From: Jeongeupia chitinilytica
GTDB taxonomy: Bacteria > Pseudomonadota > Gammaproteobacteria > Burkholderiales > Chitinibacteraceae
Direction of reading: 5' to 3'
Length of the DNA stretch: 64,000 bases
Assembly (NCBI RefSeq): GCF_014652315.1
Contig: NZ_BMYO01000001.1
Coordinates: 62,001 to 126,000, forward strand
Below the pieces are notes generated by a model. The model did no database searches, was not told the origin of the DNA, and saw only the letters and a program-made list of their open reading frames with translations. The translations under genes were made by a program, and so were the position numbers. Of this stretch, positions 38,898-47,338 are shown piece by piece (the first letter of the stretch is position 1; every line of letters starts with the position of its first letter).

Positions 38898-38929
38898 CTG
38901 ATGCGGCGAATCAGCATTTCTGATGCCGC
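38898..38929. promoter_or_regulatory. Putative acetate-regulon operator between yjcH-actP and lysR
   Basis: CTGAT (38898-38902), ATCAG (38910-38914) and CTGATGCCGC (38920-38929) repeat the element found upstream of acs with the same 12- and 10-base offsets. It is about 145-175 bases upstream of yjcH and 103-134 bases upstream of the LysR gene. Confidence 0.6.
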
Positions 38930-39031
38930 GTTGCACGAGTCTTACTTGGTGCAATGAAACTGCGGCATCGCGACTACATTCGTTTGTCGCCCGGTCGCCG
39001 CCGGACGGCGGTTTGCGGGATAATCGACGGC

Positions 39032-39922
39032 ATGGAACTGTATCAATTGCGTACTTTCGTCGCGGTGGCCCAGCAGGGCCACCTGACCCAGGCGGCCGAA
39101 CTGCTGCATCTGTCGCAGCCTGCCGTGACCGCGCAGATCAAGGCACTCGAAGAAGAACTCGGTGTCGCGCTGTTCGAACGCTATCCGGGCGGCGTCCAGC
39201 TGACCGAGGCGGCCAAGGACATCCTGCCCGAGGCCGAACGCATCCTCGCGCTGTCGCGCGGCATGCAGCACAAGGCCAAGGCGCTGTCGGGCGAACCCAA
39301 GGGCAAGGTCAAGATCGGCACGATCGGCGTGCCGGCGCGGCTCAAGCTCGGACCGTGGCTGGCTTGCCTGCGCAGTCGCTATCCCTTGCTGACGGTACAG
39401 ACGACGCACGGGATTTCCGGCGGCATCCTCAACGAGGTGCGCAAAAAGACGCTCGACGGCGGTTTTTACCTGGGCCGCAACCCGTACCAGAACGTCAACA
39501 ACCTGCCGCTGACCGAAATCGGATTCTGTGTGGCGCTGCCGCCGCAGATGGCGCCGATGCTGGCCGGCGACGACTGGGATGCGCTCGCCAAGGTGCCGTG
39601 GCTGGGGCTGTCGCAGTTCAACAGCCTGTCGTCGATCACCCAGGAGTTGTGGCGGGCGCAGAACGTGTCGCCGCGCAAGGTGGGCGAATTCGACGAGGAG
39701 GCGACGCTGCTCGAACTCGTCAAGGCCGGACTCGGCGTGGCGATCCTTGCCGAGCGCACGGCGAAGCGCTTTGCGGCCGACGGTTCGATCGTGCTGTGGC
39801 GCGGTGGGGACTGCGTGACCAGCGCACCGCTGCAGTTCGTCTACTCGGCCGAGCGCGAAAACGATCCGCTGGTGACGATGCTGCGCGATACGCTGCTCGA
39901 AGTCTGGCAGCCGGCCGAATAG
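39032..39922 (+). CDS. LysR family transcriptional regulator
   Basis: This 296-residue regulator has an N-terminal winged helix-turn-helix (LTQAAELLHLSQPAVTAQI, about residues 18-36) and a periplasmic-binding-protein-like effector domain. I chose the ATG at 39032, giving the canonical MELYQLRTFVAVA start; an upstream in-frame ATG would add 26 non-family residues. It is divergent from yjcH-actP across 277 bp, so acetate genes are probable targets, with the CTGAT element one candidate site. The effector is unknown. Confidence 0.92.
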   Translation: MELYQLRTFVAVAQQGHLTQAAELLHLSQPAVTAQIKALEEELGVALFERYPGGVQLTEAAKDILPEAERILALSRGMQHKAKALSGEPKGKVKIGTIGVPARLKLGPWLACLRSRYPLLTVQTTHGISGGILNEVRKKTLDGGFYLGRNPYQNVNNLPLTEIGFCVALPPQMAPMLAGDDWDALAKVPWLGLSQFNSLSSITQELWRAQNVSPRKVGEFDEEATLLELVKAGLGVAILAERTAKRFAADGSIVLWRGGDCVTSAPLQFVYSAERENDPLVTMLRDTLLEVWQPAE

Positions 39923-39928
39923 GACGGT

Positions 39929-40105
39929 TTATTTCGGTTCGGTGTGCTGCTTGAGCAGCTTGGCGACCAGCGACGGTTTGCCGTCGTCGTTCTGCTTGTC
40001 GCCGGTCGAAGCCTTGCCGAAGCGGTCGGGCGAGCCCTTCTTGCGGATCGCGTCCTTGATTTTCACGCCGGCAAACTTCTGGAGGTCGTAATGGTTGATC
40101 GGCAT
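39929..40105 (-). CDS. Conserved-looking 58-residue basic protein, unknown function
   Basis: I do not recognise this small, highly basic and hydrophilic protein. It starts MPINHYDLQKFAGVKIKDAI and has no membrane or export signal. An AAGGA site lies 7 bases before the ATG. The codon pattern is GC-biased like neighbours. It lies just downstream of the rpmB-rpmG terminator on the same strand and ends 6 bases from the convergent LysR stop. It may be expressed by readthrough or from a promoter in the 31-bp gap. Confidence 0.65.
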   Translation of the reverse strand: MPINHYDLQKFAGVKIKDAIRKKGSPDRFGKASTGDKQNDDGKPSLVAKLLKQHTEPK

Positions 40106-40136
40106 TCTGTCGTCCTTGGATGAGGTGCTCAAACAA

Positions 40137-40161
40137 AAACCCCGCCTCAATAGCGGGGTTT
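40137..40161 (-). terminator. Intrinsic terminator of rpmB-rpmG
   Basis: AAACCCCGC and GCGGGGTTT form a 9-bp stem with a 7-base loop, followed by a T-run on the minus strand. It is 28 bases past the rpmG stop. Confidence 0.9.
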
Positions 40162-40189
40162 CGAGTATGTGTCACCAGCGAAAACCAGC

Positions 40190-40345
40190 TTACTTGAGCT
40201 TGGTTTCCTTGTACATCACATGCTTGCGGACGACGGGATCGAACTTCTTGATCTCCATCTTTTCCGGCATGGTGCGCTTGTTCTTGGTGGTGGTGTAGAA
40301 GTGGCCGGTGCCGGCGCTCGATTCGAGTTTGATCTTGTCACGCAT
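40190..40345 (-). CDS. rpmG: 50S ribosomal protein L33
   Basis: This 51-residue ribosomal protein starts MRDKIKLESSAGTGHFY and ends MYKETKLK. It has the TTTKNKRTMPEKMEIKKFDP core and lacks the CxxC pairs of the zinc-binding L33 form, so it is the zinc-independent version. It lies 15 bases downstream of rpmB, the standard arrangement. It was found by reading the sequence directly because it is very short. Confidence 0.96.
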   Translation of the reverse strand: MRDKIKLESSAGTGHFYTTTKNKRTMPEKMEIKKFDPVVRKHVMYKETKLK

Positions 40346-40360
40346 GGTCATTCACTCCGA

Positions 40361-40594
40361 TTACAGTTCGCCGCGGGCGCGCAGGTCGGCCAGAACAGCG
40401 TCGATGCCGTTCTTGTCGATGGTGCGCAGCGCTGCGTTGGAAACGCGCAGGCGAACCCAGCGGTTTTCGCTTTCAACCCAGAAACGACGGGATTGCAGGT
40501 TCGGAAGGAAGCGACGCTTGGTCTTGTTGTTGGCGTGGGAAACATTGTTCCCGGTCATCGGGCGCTTGCCGGTGACTTTGCATACTCGTGCCAT
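40361..40594 (-). CDS. rpmB: 50S ribosomal protein L28
   Basis: This 77-residue L28 starts MARVCKVTGKRPMTGNNVSHANN and carries the KTKRRFLPNLQSRRFW core. Length and motifs match the family. It is the first gene of the rpmB-rpmG operon and is driven by a good promoter just upstream. Confidence 0.98.
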   Translation of the reverse strand: MARVCKVTGKRPMTGNNVSHANNKTKRRFLPNLQSRRFWVESENRWVRLRVSNAALRTIDKNGIDAVLADLRARGEL

Positions 40595-40629
40595 GGTTAG
40601 GTATTCCCTGACTTCTGAGAAAAACCGGA

Positions 40630-40659
40630 TTTATAGCATGAATCAACCGCGGCGTTCAA
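40630..40659 (-). promoter_or_regulatory. Sigma-70 promoter of rpmB-rpmG
   Basis: On the minus strand TTGAAC (40654-40659) and TATAAA (40630-40635) are 18 bases apart, with a TG extension before the -10. The -35 box lies inside the last codons of the upstream solute-binding gene. Confidence 0.75.
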
Positions 40660-41917
40660 GCGGCGCTGCAGGGTGTTGTGGCGTGTCCGCCGACGCGATG
40701 GCGGCTTCGATCAGCCGGGCCGCCTGTGCGGCGCTCATCGACGGGCTGCGCCAGAAGTGGCCGATCACGTCGAACACCGCGGTACGCGTGGCGTCAGGCA
40801 GAACCATATTGTGTGCCCACGAGGGCACCAGCGTATTGCGGCGGCGGCTGTCGGCAAAGGCGCGGGCCGACAGACGGGCGCACTCGTCGTAGCGATCCAG
40901 TGCGACGTCGGTACGGGCCGGAATATTGCCTTTGTAAAAATTGAACGCTTCCTGCGTTTCCCGGCTCATCGCGATGCGTGCCAGGTCCAGCTGCGCCTGT
41001 TGCTGTGCCGCCGTGCTCTGGCGGAACAGCACCAGCATGTCGGCATCGACGCTGAACGCGGCGGCAGTGCCCGGCGCAGCGGTGCACAGGTAGTCACGGC
41101 CGGCCCGTTTGCCGGCGGCGGAAAATTCGCCCTTGGCCCAGTCACCGAGCACCGTCATTGCCGCACGCCCTTCGATGACGTCGGCGGCGACCTGATTCCA
41201 CTCGCGGCCCGGCCCCTGGGCGTTGGTGTAGGGCTTGAGCCGCTTGAAGACGGTGAGTGCGCGCAGGAAGCGCGGATCGCCGCTTGCACCGGCGACCGGG
41301 GTGACGAAGACCTGGCGGTAGAGATCGGTGCCGGCTTCGGCGAGCACGATGGATTCGAACAGCGTCGCCAGTTGCCAGTTCTGCTGGCCGACTGCGAGCG
41401 GCACGATGCCGGCACGGCCGAGTTTTTCAGCGAGCGGAAAGAACTCGCTCCAGTTCTGCGGTGGCCTGGCCTTGAACCGGCGCAGCACCGCGCTGTTGCT
41501 CCAGAGCATGTTGATTCGGGCGACCCCGAGCGGAACGGCCACGTACCGGTTGCCGATCCGGGTCATGGCGTCGAGTCCCGGCGGGAGCACGGTGGACCAG
41601 GCTTGCGCATGCGCAACGGTGCTGACGTCGCCGAGCAGGTCCTGGCGCGCCCACTCCTGAACCTGGGCACCGCCGGCCGCGGCGGCCGTCGGCAGGTTGT
41701 CCGACAGTGCTCGGGTGCGCAGGACGCCCAGCGCGTTTTCGCCGCCGCCGCCGATCACGCCGAAGTCGTTCCAGCGGTAGCCGGCAGCGTTCACGTGCTG
41801 ACGCAGCGCCTGAAGCGCGCGGGATTCGCCGGGCGAGGTCCACCAGTGCAGCACTTCGATGTCGGCCGCTTGCACACCAGCGGCAACCAGGGCCGCGAGC
41901 AGAACGAAACGGCGCAT
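40643..41917 (-). CDS. Extracellular solute-binding protein, sugar ABC-type (orphan)
   Basis: This 424-residue periplasmic protein has a signal peptide (1-17, ending VQA) and resembles sugar-binding proteins of ABC importers (MalE/UgpB class). Features are VLHWWTSPGE at the start of the mature protein, ALGVLRTRAL, and a later TVLGDWAKGEF segment. No permease or ATPase gene is nearby, so it either serves a remote transporter or acts as a sensor. It follows ftsK directly with no gap, in the place where lolA usually lies, so it is probably cotranscribed with ftsK. Confidence 0.87.
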   Translation of the reverse strand: MRRFVLLAALVAAGVQAADIEVLHWWTSPGESRALQALRQHVNAAGYRWNDFGVIGGGGENALGVLRTRALSDNLPTAAAAGGAQVQEWARQDLLGDVSTVAHAQAWSTVLPPGLDAMTRIGNRYVAVPLGVARINMLWSNSAVLRRFKARPPQNWSEFFPLAEKLGRAGIVPLAVGQQNWQLATLFESIVLAEAGTDLYRQVFVTPVAGASGDPRFLRALTVFKRLKPYTNAQGPGREWNQVAADVIEGRAAMTVLGDWAKGEFSAAGKRAGRDYLCTAAPGTAAAFSVDADMLVLFRQSTAAQQQAQLDLARIAMSRETQEAFNFYKGNIPARTDVALDRYDECARLSARAFADSRRRNTLVPSWAHNMVLPDATRTAVFDVIGHFWRSPSMSAAQAARLIEAAIASADTPQHPAAPLERRG

Positions 41918-44269
41918 CTATTCCGCCGGCGGGACGAGGACGGTGCGGTTGCCGTTGGTTTCCATCGGGCTGACGAGGCCCGCGGCCTCCATGCTCTCGA
42001 TCAGCCGGGCGGCGCGGTTGTAGCCGATGCGCAACTGGCGCTGTACTGACGAGATCGATGCGCGGCGCGACTTCAGCACGAAGGCCACGGCTTCGTCGTA
42101 AAGCGGATCGGCCTCCTGATCGGCTCCGCTGCCTTCGAACCCGGCGTTGCCGGCCGCTTCGGCATCGAAGCCGCCGTTGAGCACGCCGTCGATGTAGTCG
42201 GGTTCGCCGGTGCTCTTCAGGTATTCGACCACCTTGTGCACCTCGTCGTCGGCGACGAAGGCACCGTGGACGCGCTGCGGATAGCCGGTACCCGGCGGCA
42301 GGAACAGCATGTCGCCCTGGCCGAGCAGCGCTTCGGCGCCCATCTGGTCGAGGATGGTGCGGCTGTCGATCTTGCTCGACACCTGGAACGCCAGCCGCGT
42401 CGGGATGTTGGCCTTGATCAGGCCGGTGATCACGTCGACCGACGGCCGCTGCGTCGCCAGAATCAAATGGATGCCGGCAGCACGGGCCTTCTGCGCCAGT
42501 CGGGCGATCAGTTCCTCGATCTTCTTGCCGGCGACCATCATCAGGTCGGCGAATTCGTCGACGACGACGACGATGAAGGGCAGGTGCTCGACCGGTTCCG
42601 GATTGTCCGGCGTCAGCGTGAAGGGATTGGTCAGTTTCTGACCGGCCTTTTCGGCTTCCTTCACCTTCTGGTTGAAGCCGGCAAGGTTGCGCACGCCGAA
42701 ATGGCTCATCAGCCGGTAGCGCTTCTCCATCTCGGCCACGCACCAGTTCAGCGCGTTGGCGGCGAGCTTCATGTCGGTGACCACCGGTGCCAAGAGATGC
42801 GGGATGCCGTCGTAGACCGACAGCTCGAGCATCTTCGGGTCGACCATGATGAAGCGCACTTCTTCCGGCGTCGCCTTGTACAGGAGCGACAGGATCATCG
42901 CGTTGACGCCGACCGACTTGCCCGAGCCGGTGGTGCCGGCAACGAGCATGTGCGGCGCCTTGGCGAGGTCGGTGACCGACGGTTTGCCGGTGATGTCCTT
43001 GCCCAGCGCCATCGTCAGTTTTGAATGCATGCCGTGGAAGGCTTCGGACGAGAGTATCTCCGAAAGCCGGATGATCTGCCGCTTCGGGTTCGGCAGTTCG
43101 AGCCCCATGCAGGTCTTGCCCGGAATCGTTTCGACGACGCGGATGCTGACGAGACCAAGCGCGCGCGCCAGGTCCTTCATCAGGTTGACGATCTGTGCGC
43201 CCTTGACGCCGACCGCGGGTTCGATTTCGTAGCGGGTGATCACCGGACCGGGATAGGCGGCGATGACCTTGACCTCGACATTGAACTCGGCGAGCTTGCG
43301 CTCGATCAGCCGCGAGGTGAACTCAAGCGTGTCGTTGCTGATGGTCTCCTGCGATGCCTGCACCGGCGCGAGCAGGCTCAGCGCCGGCAGGCCGCCAGCG
43401 CTGGGGGCGGGCAGGTCATCGAAAGCGAACAGCGTCGGCTGGACGGTTTTCTTCTGTTGCGCTTCGGCTTCCTTCTCGGCGGCCTTGATCACGGCCTTGG
43501 CGACCGGGACTTCGATCTGTGGCGTTTCGATCTTCAGCGGTGCCTTGTCTTCCTGCTTCTTCTTCTCGCTGCTGACCTTTTCCTCGCGCAGGACCGACGC
43601 CTGCCGGCCGATGCGCCGGTCCTGCGCCGCTTGCCAGGTATCGACGCACTTGAAGCCCAGCCACTCGATGCCCGCACCGAGCTTTTCCATCAGTGCCAGC
43701 CAGGACAGGCCGGTGAACAGCGAGACGCCGAGTGCCCAGACGACGATCAGCGTCAGTGTTGCACCGGCAAACCCCAGCGTCCGGTAAAGCCAGCCGCCAA
43801 GGGCCACGCCGACGATGCCGCCGTGCGCCAGCGGCAGTGCGACATCGAGCGTGTGCAGGCGCAGCGCTTCGAGGCTGCTGCTCGCGAACAGGATCATGAA
43901 GAAGCCGGTGCAGGCGAGCAGTACGACCGGCCGGGACGAGTGGTCGACGTGGTCGATCCGCCGGTAGCCCCACAGGATGGCCGCAAAGCAGAACGCGACC
44001 CACCACCACGCCGAGAGGCCGAACACCGACAGCAGGATGTCGGCCATCCAGGCGCCGACACTGCCGCCGCGGTTCCGGACGGCTGCCTGCGTGGCGCTGT
44101 GCGACCAGCCCGGATCGGCCTGGTGGTAGCTGGCGAGCGCCAGCACCAGATAGACGACGATGGCGACCAGCAACAGCCACCACGATTCGCGCAGCACCCC
44201 GGCCAGCTGCGGCGGCAGGGCGGCGCGGGTCGAGGCCTTGGCGATGTTCTTCTTGCGGAAAATGGCCAT
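41918..44269 (-). CDS. ftsK: DNA translocase FtsK
   Basis: FtsK pumps DNA through the closing septum and activates dimer resolution. The 783-residue protein has about four N-terminal membrane helices and a linker with Lys/Glu-rich and charged segments (about 220-290). The alpha/beta motor follows, with Walker A GTTGSGKSVGVN (near residue 440) and Walker B IVVVVDEFADLMM. The C-terminal winged-helix gamma domain (SSVQRQLRIGYNRAARLIESME) reads orienting sequences. The linker is shorter than in E. coli, as is common in this group. Confidence 0.97.
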   Translation of the reverse strand: MAIFRKKNIAKASTRAALPPQLAGVLRESWWLLLVAIVVYLVLALASYHQADPGWSHSATQAAVRNRGGSVGAWMADILLSVFGLSAWWWVAFCFAAILWGYRRIDHVDHSSRPVVLLACTGFFMILFASSSLEALRLHTLDVALPLAHGGIVGVALGGWLYRTLGFAGATLTLIVVWALGVSLFTGLSWLALMEKLGAGIEWLGFKCVDTWQAAQDRRIGRQASVLREEKVSSEKKKQEDKAPLKIETPQIEVPVAKAVIKAAEKEAEAQQKKTVQPTLFAFDDLPAPSAGGLPALSLLAPVQASQETISNDTLEFTSRLIERKLAEFNVEVKVIAAYPGPVITRYEIEPAVGVKGAQIVNLMKDLARALGLVSIRVVETIPGKTCMGLELPNPKRQIIRLSEILSSEAFHGMHSKLTMALGKDITGKPSVTDLAKAPHMLVAGTTGSGKSVGVNAMILSLLYKATPEEVRFIMVDPKMLELSVYDGIPHLLAPVVTDMKLAANALNWCVAEMEKRYRLMSHFGVRNLAGFNQKVKEAEKAGQKLTNPFTLTPDNPEPVEHLPFIVVVVDEFADLMMVAGKKIEELIARLAQKARAAGIHLILATQRPSVDVITGLIKANIPTRLAFQVSSKIDSRTILDQMGAEALLGQGDMLFLPPGTGYPQRVHGAFVADDEVHKVVEYLKSTGEPDYIDGVLNGGFDAEAAGNAGFEGSGADQEADPLYDEAVAFVLKSRRASISSVQRQLRIGYNRAARLIESMEAAGLVSPMETNGNRTVLVPPAE

Positions 44270-44337
44270 GTCGCAGCGAGGGATTGGTATTCAGCCGCCG
44301 ATTATAACGGTTCGTCCGTAGTGACGTGGAATGCGCG

Positions 44338-44356
44338 CGGCGGTTGTGCACCGCCG
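44338..44356. terminator. Small hairpin between the acyltransferase and ftsK
   Basis: CGGCGGT and ACCGCCG pair around a 5-base loop, 35 bases past the acyltransferase stop in its direction of transcription. No T-run follows, so this is a weak candidate. Confidence 0.35.
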
Positions 44357-44390
44357 TGCAGGTCTTGTCGCGACGCCGGCCTGCGCCGGC

Positions 44391-45134
44391 TCAGTCGAGA
44401 TGGCGCTGCTGCCACTCGAGATAGCGGGCGTGGACGTGCAGGGAATAAGCGTCGCGATCGGCAAAGCCGGCCGGATCGAACGCATCATAAACGTGGTAGT
44501 TGGCGCGCCGGTTCGGTGCCCGGGCAATCTGCAGCAGCATCTGCGGCAGCGTCTGTCCCTCCCAGGCGAAGGCCTGCTGCGCCTCGTAATGCAGGAAGAC
44601 CGGCACGATGGGCACGCCGGTCTCGAGCGAAATCGTGAACGCGCCGTAATGGAAGCGCTCGGCAATCCGCCGTCCCTTGCAACCGCCCTCGGGGTAGATC
44701 GCGATGTTGCTGCCCTTGCGTACCGTGTCGCGCATGGCGACCAGTGCGTTGTGGCGCGAGCCCCGGTTTTCGCGCTTGACGAAGAAGGTGCCTGCGGCGG
44801 CGGCGATCCGGCCGACGAACCACCAGTCGCGGACTTCTTCCTTGGCAAGGCTGACGACGTCGAATGTTGCCGGAATGCCGACGAGTTCCAGCGCCGACGG
44901 GTGATTGGCGATCAGGATGAAATGCTCGGGCAAGGGGCGGGTCTGGTGCTGGTGCAGCCGAAGATCGACACCCAGCGCGCGGACGAAGCTGCGGCACCAG
45001 CGGCGGAACAGCCACGGGTACCACCGCCGCAGCCAGCGCTGCGGCAAAAGCGCCAGTACCAGCAGCAGTGCGGTATGGGCGACGAGGTCGAGCCAGCCGA
45101 GGATCAGGAGCAGGGTGTGCAGCAGGCAGCGCAT
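44391..45134 (-). CDS. PlsC-type lysophospholipid acyltransferase
   Basis: This 247-residue membrane acyltransferase has an N-terminal hydrophobic helix (about 8-30). Motif I is NHPSALE (His78, with Glu83 in the usual Asp position, so H-x4-E). Motif II is FFVKRENRGS and motif III is IYPEGGCKG, which binds the phosphate. The family adds acyl chains to glycerophospholipids or ornithine lipids. The H-x4-E variation is seen in some subfamilies, so activity is still likely. It stands between motA/motC and ftsK without clear linkage. Confidence 0.85.
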   Translation of the reverse strand: MRCLLHTLLLILGWLDLVAHTALLLVLALLPQRWLRRWYPWLFRRWCRSFVRALGVDLRLHQHQTRPLPEHFILIANHPSALELVGIPATFDVVSLAKEEVRDWWFVGRIAAAAGTFFVKRENRGSRHNALVAMRDTVRKGSNIAIYPEGGCKGRRIAERFHYGAFTISLETGVPIVPVFLHYEAQQAFAWEGQTLPQMLLQIARAPNRRANYHVYDAFDPAGFADRDAYSLHVHARYLEWQQRHLD

Positions 45135-45216
45135 CGCTTCTCCAGGGCCGGGGCGGTACTTCCGGTTTAGCCCGTCCGGTGCTGCGGAGGCAACAATGCC
45201 CCCGTTCCGGCGAGAC

Positions 45217-45960
45217 TCAGCCGTTCAGGTAGCCGGCGAGCTTGTTCTCGTACAGACGCGGGTTTTCGCCGTTGGCGATCGCCACGAGCCCTTCGAGCAG
45301 CATCTCGCGGTGGACGACTTCGCTGTGGATGTGGCGCTTGAGTTTGCCGGCAATCGGCAGGAACACGAGGTTGGCGATGCCGACACCGTAGATCGTCGCG
45401 ACGAAAGCCACGGCGATGCCGGCACCGAGCTTGGACGGATCGGACAGGTTTTCCATCACGTGGATCAGCCCGAGCACCGCACCGAGAATCCCCAGTGTCG
45501 GCGCATAGCCGCCGGCGGCTTCCCAGATTTTGGCGGCGGCCTTGGCACTGGACTCGTAGGCGTCGATGTCGAGCTCGAAGGCGCGGCGGATCATTTCCGG
45601 TTCGGCGCCGTCGACGAGCATCTGCAGGCCGCGCTTCACGAAGGGATTCTTCTCGGCATTCATCACGTTTTCGAGCGCCAGCAGCCCGCCGCGGCGCGAC
45701 TGGTGGCCCCAGTTGACCAGCGTTGCCAGCAGCTTGCGGTTGTCGTGTTGCGGCGGCACGAACACCCAGCGCAGCATCTTCATGCCCGCGACGAAGTCGC
45801 TCATCCGGCTTTGCAGCATCACCGCACCGGCGGTACCGCCGATGACGATCAGGAAGGCGGTCAGCTGCAGCAGCGAGGCGATGTGGCCGCCTTCGAGCCA
45901 CTGGCCGAGCAGGATGGCGGTCAGGCCGATGAGGAGGCCGAAGATGCTGATCTTGTCCAT
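45217..45960 (-). CDS. motC: Flagellar motor stator protein MotA/MotC type
   Basis: This 247-residue stator subunit has four predicted membrane helices (about 5-23, 30-50, 148-170 and 180-202). The cytoplasmic loop contains the charged residues that contact FliG, and the late proline-containing segment is PTLGILGAVLGLIHVMENL. It resembles the MotC/PomA branch. Its ATG shares one base with the fliA stop (TAATG), so it is translationally coupled to fliA. The expected MotB/MotD partner gene is not next to it; an acyltransferase follows instead. Confidence 0.88.
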   Translation of the reverse strand: MDKISIFGLLIGLTAILLGQWLEGGHIASLLQLTAFLIVIGGTAGAVMLQSRMSDFVAGMKMLRWVFVPPQHDNRKLLATLVNWGHQSRRGGLLALENVMNAEKNPFVKRGLQMLVDGAEPEMIRRAFELDIDAYESSAKAAAKIWEAAGGYAPTLGILGAVLGLIHVMENLSDPSKLGAGIAVAFVATIYGVGIANLVFLPIAGKLKRHIHSEVVHREMLLEGLVAIANGENPRLYENKLAGYLNG

Positions 45961-46715
45961 TAACGCTGGGTCCAGTCGGTCAGTCGGGTACGCAGCCGCG
46001 CGACGGCCTGGCTGTGCAGCTGGCAGACGCGCGATTCGGATACGCCGAGCACGGCGCCGATTTCCTTGAGATTGAGTTCTTCGTCGTAATACAGCGCCAT
46101 CAGCAGCTTCTCGCGCTCGGGCAGCTGTTCGATGCCTTCGATCAGCCGGGCGCGGAAACCGGCGTCGTCGAGCTGGGCCAGCGGATCGGCGCCGTGATCG
46201 GCGGCAAAGGCGTCGAGCAGCGACGAGCCGCCATGGTCGTCGTCGTCGCGGGCGTAATCATCGATGTGCAGCAGCTGGTGGCCGCGGGCATCGCCGAGCA
46301 TGTCCTGGTAGTCGGCCAGCGGCAGGTCCAGCGCCTGGGCGACTTCGGATTCGCTCGGTGCGCGACCGAGGGTGTGTTCGAGCTTGTGGATTGCCGCATC
46401 CATCGTCCGCAGGTTGCGGCGCGTCTGCCGCGGCAGCCAGTCGGCGCTGCGCAGCTCGTCGAGCATGGCGCCACGGATGCGCTGGGACGCGAAGGTGTCG
46501 AACTGCACGCCGGCGCCGGGATCGAAGTTGCGCGCGGCGTCCATCAGTCCGATCAGGCCGACCTGGATCAGGTCCTCGACGTCGACGCTGGCCGGCAGCC
46601 GGGCGATCAGGTGATAGGCGATCTTCTTGACCAGCGGCGTCGAGCGCGCAAGCAGTTCCGCATCGCTGTCCGAGCGGGTGTCGCGGTAGAGCTTGAGGGC
46701 GCGTTGATTCAGCAT
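45960..46715 (-). CDS. fliA: Flagellar sigma factor FliA (sigma-28)
   Basis: FliA directs late flagellar and chemotaxis gene expression. The 251-residue protein has sigma region 2 (LVKKIAYHLIARLP and GLMDAARNFDP), region 3 (ELRSADWLPRQTRRNLR, typical of FliA) and region 4 helix-turn-helix (LNLKEIGAVLGVSESRVCQL). An acidic insertion (DDYARDDDDHGGSS) lies between regions 3 and 4. Normally fliA follows flhG (fleN) directly; here a lipid-transport operon and a GNAT gene intervene. It is coupled to motC. Confidence 0.96.
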   Translation of the reverse strand: MLNQRALKLYRDTRSDSDAELLARSTPLVKKIAYHLIARLPASVDVEDLIQVGLIGLMDAARNFDPGAGVQFDTFASQRIRGAMLDELRSADWLPRQTRRNLRTMDAAIHKLEHTLGRAPSESEVAQALDLPLADYQDMLGDARGHQLLHIDDYARDDDDHGGSSLLDAFAADHGADPLAQLDDAGFRARLIEGIEQLPEREKLLMALYYDEELNLKEIGAVLGVSESRVCQLHSQAVARLRTRLTDWTQR

Positions 46716-46745
46716 GGGCCTTGGTGGAGCGGTTGCCGGACCAGT

Positions 46746-47330
46746 TTACCGCAACGCGGCGCGGCTTTCGCTCGCCAGCGTCGCTTCGAGTTGGGAAAGT
46801 ACGTCAGCAAGCGCGGCGTTGGTGGCCGCCGCAATGCCGTCACCGTTCATCGGTGCGACCGGGGCGCGGCCGTCGATGCTGAACTGCCGTGTCGCGGCAC
46901 CGGTATCGCCCAGCGTCAGTCGCAGCGTGACGACGGCCTCGCCGGGCTGGCCGGGACGCAGGTCGACGTAGAGCGCACTGACTCGCGCGTCGAGCGTGTA
47001 GCGGGCCTTGTGGCGATCCGCAGCCAGCGTCGCGCCGGCCGCGCCCAGCCAGGCGTTCAGGCGGCTGTCGATCTGCCGCGTCGGCGGCACAAGGTAACCG
47101 CGGTACGGGTCGACGGCGAAACGCTGTGCCGTCTCGCGGTAGACAAAACCGCGCTGTCCGTAGGGCTCGTCGGCCGTGACCGGCGCAAGGTAGACCGTGG
47201 CGCCCGCCAGCATCATGGCGGCTTTGGCCGGGCGTTCGGCATTGAGGACGTAGCTGAACTCGGCGGCAGGACGGCTGGCTGCGCAGCCGCCCAGCAGCAG
47301 GACCACGACGAGAAGGAGAAGAGGGCGCAT
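46746..47330 (-). CDS. ABC-type transport auxiliary lipoprotein (PqiC/LptE-like family)
   Basis: The 194-residue protein has a lipobox (LLLGGC) and a beta/alpha periplasmic body typical of the auxiliary lipoproteins that accompany Mce transporters. The paired segments PVTADEPYGQRGFVYRE and PTRQIDSRLNAWLG are characteristic. It would sit on the inner leaflet of the outer membrane and receive or dock the Mce protein. It is 8 bases downstream of the MlaD-like gene and ends the four-gene operon. Confidence 0.85.
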   Translation of the reverse strand: MRPLLLLVVVLLLGGCAASRPAAEFSYVLNAERPAKAAMMLAGATVYLAPVTADEPYGQRGFVYRETAQRFAVDPYRGYLVPPTRQIDSRLNAWLGAAGATLAADRHKARYTLDARVSALYVDLRPGQPGEAVVTLRLTLGDTGAATRQFSIDGRAPVAPMNGDGIAAATNAALADVLSQLEATLASESRAALR

Positions 47331-47338
47331 GGCGGGTC

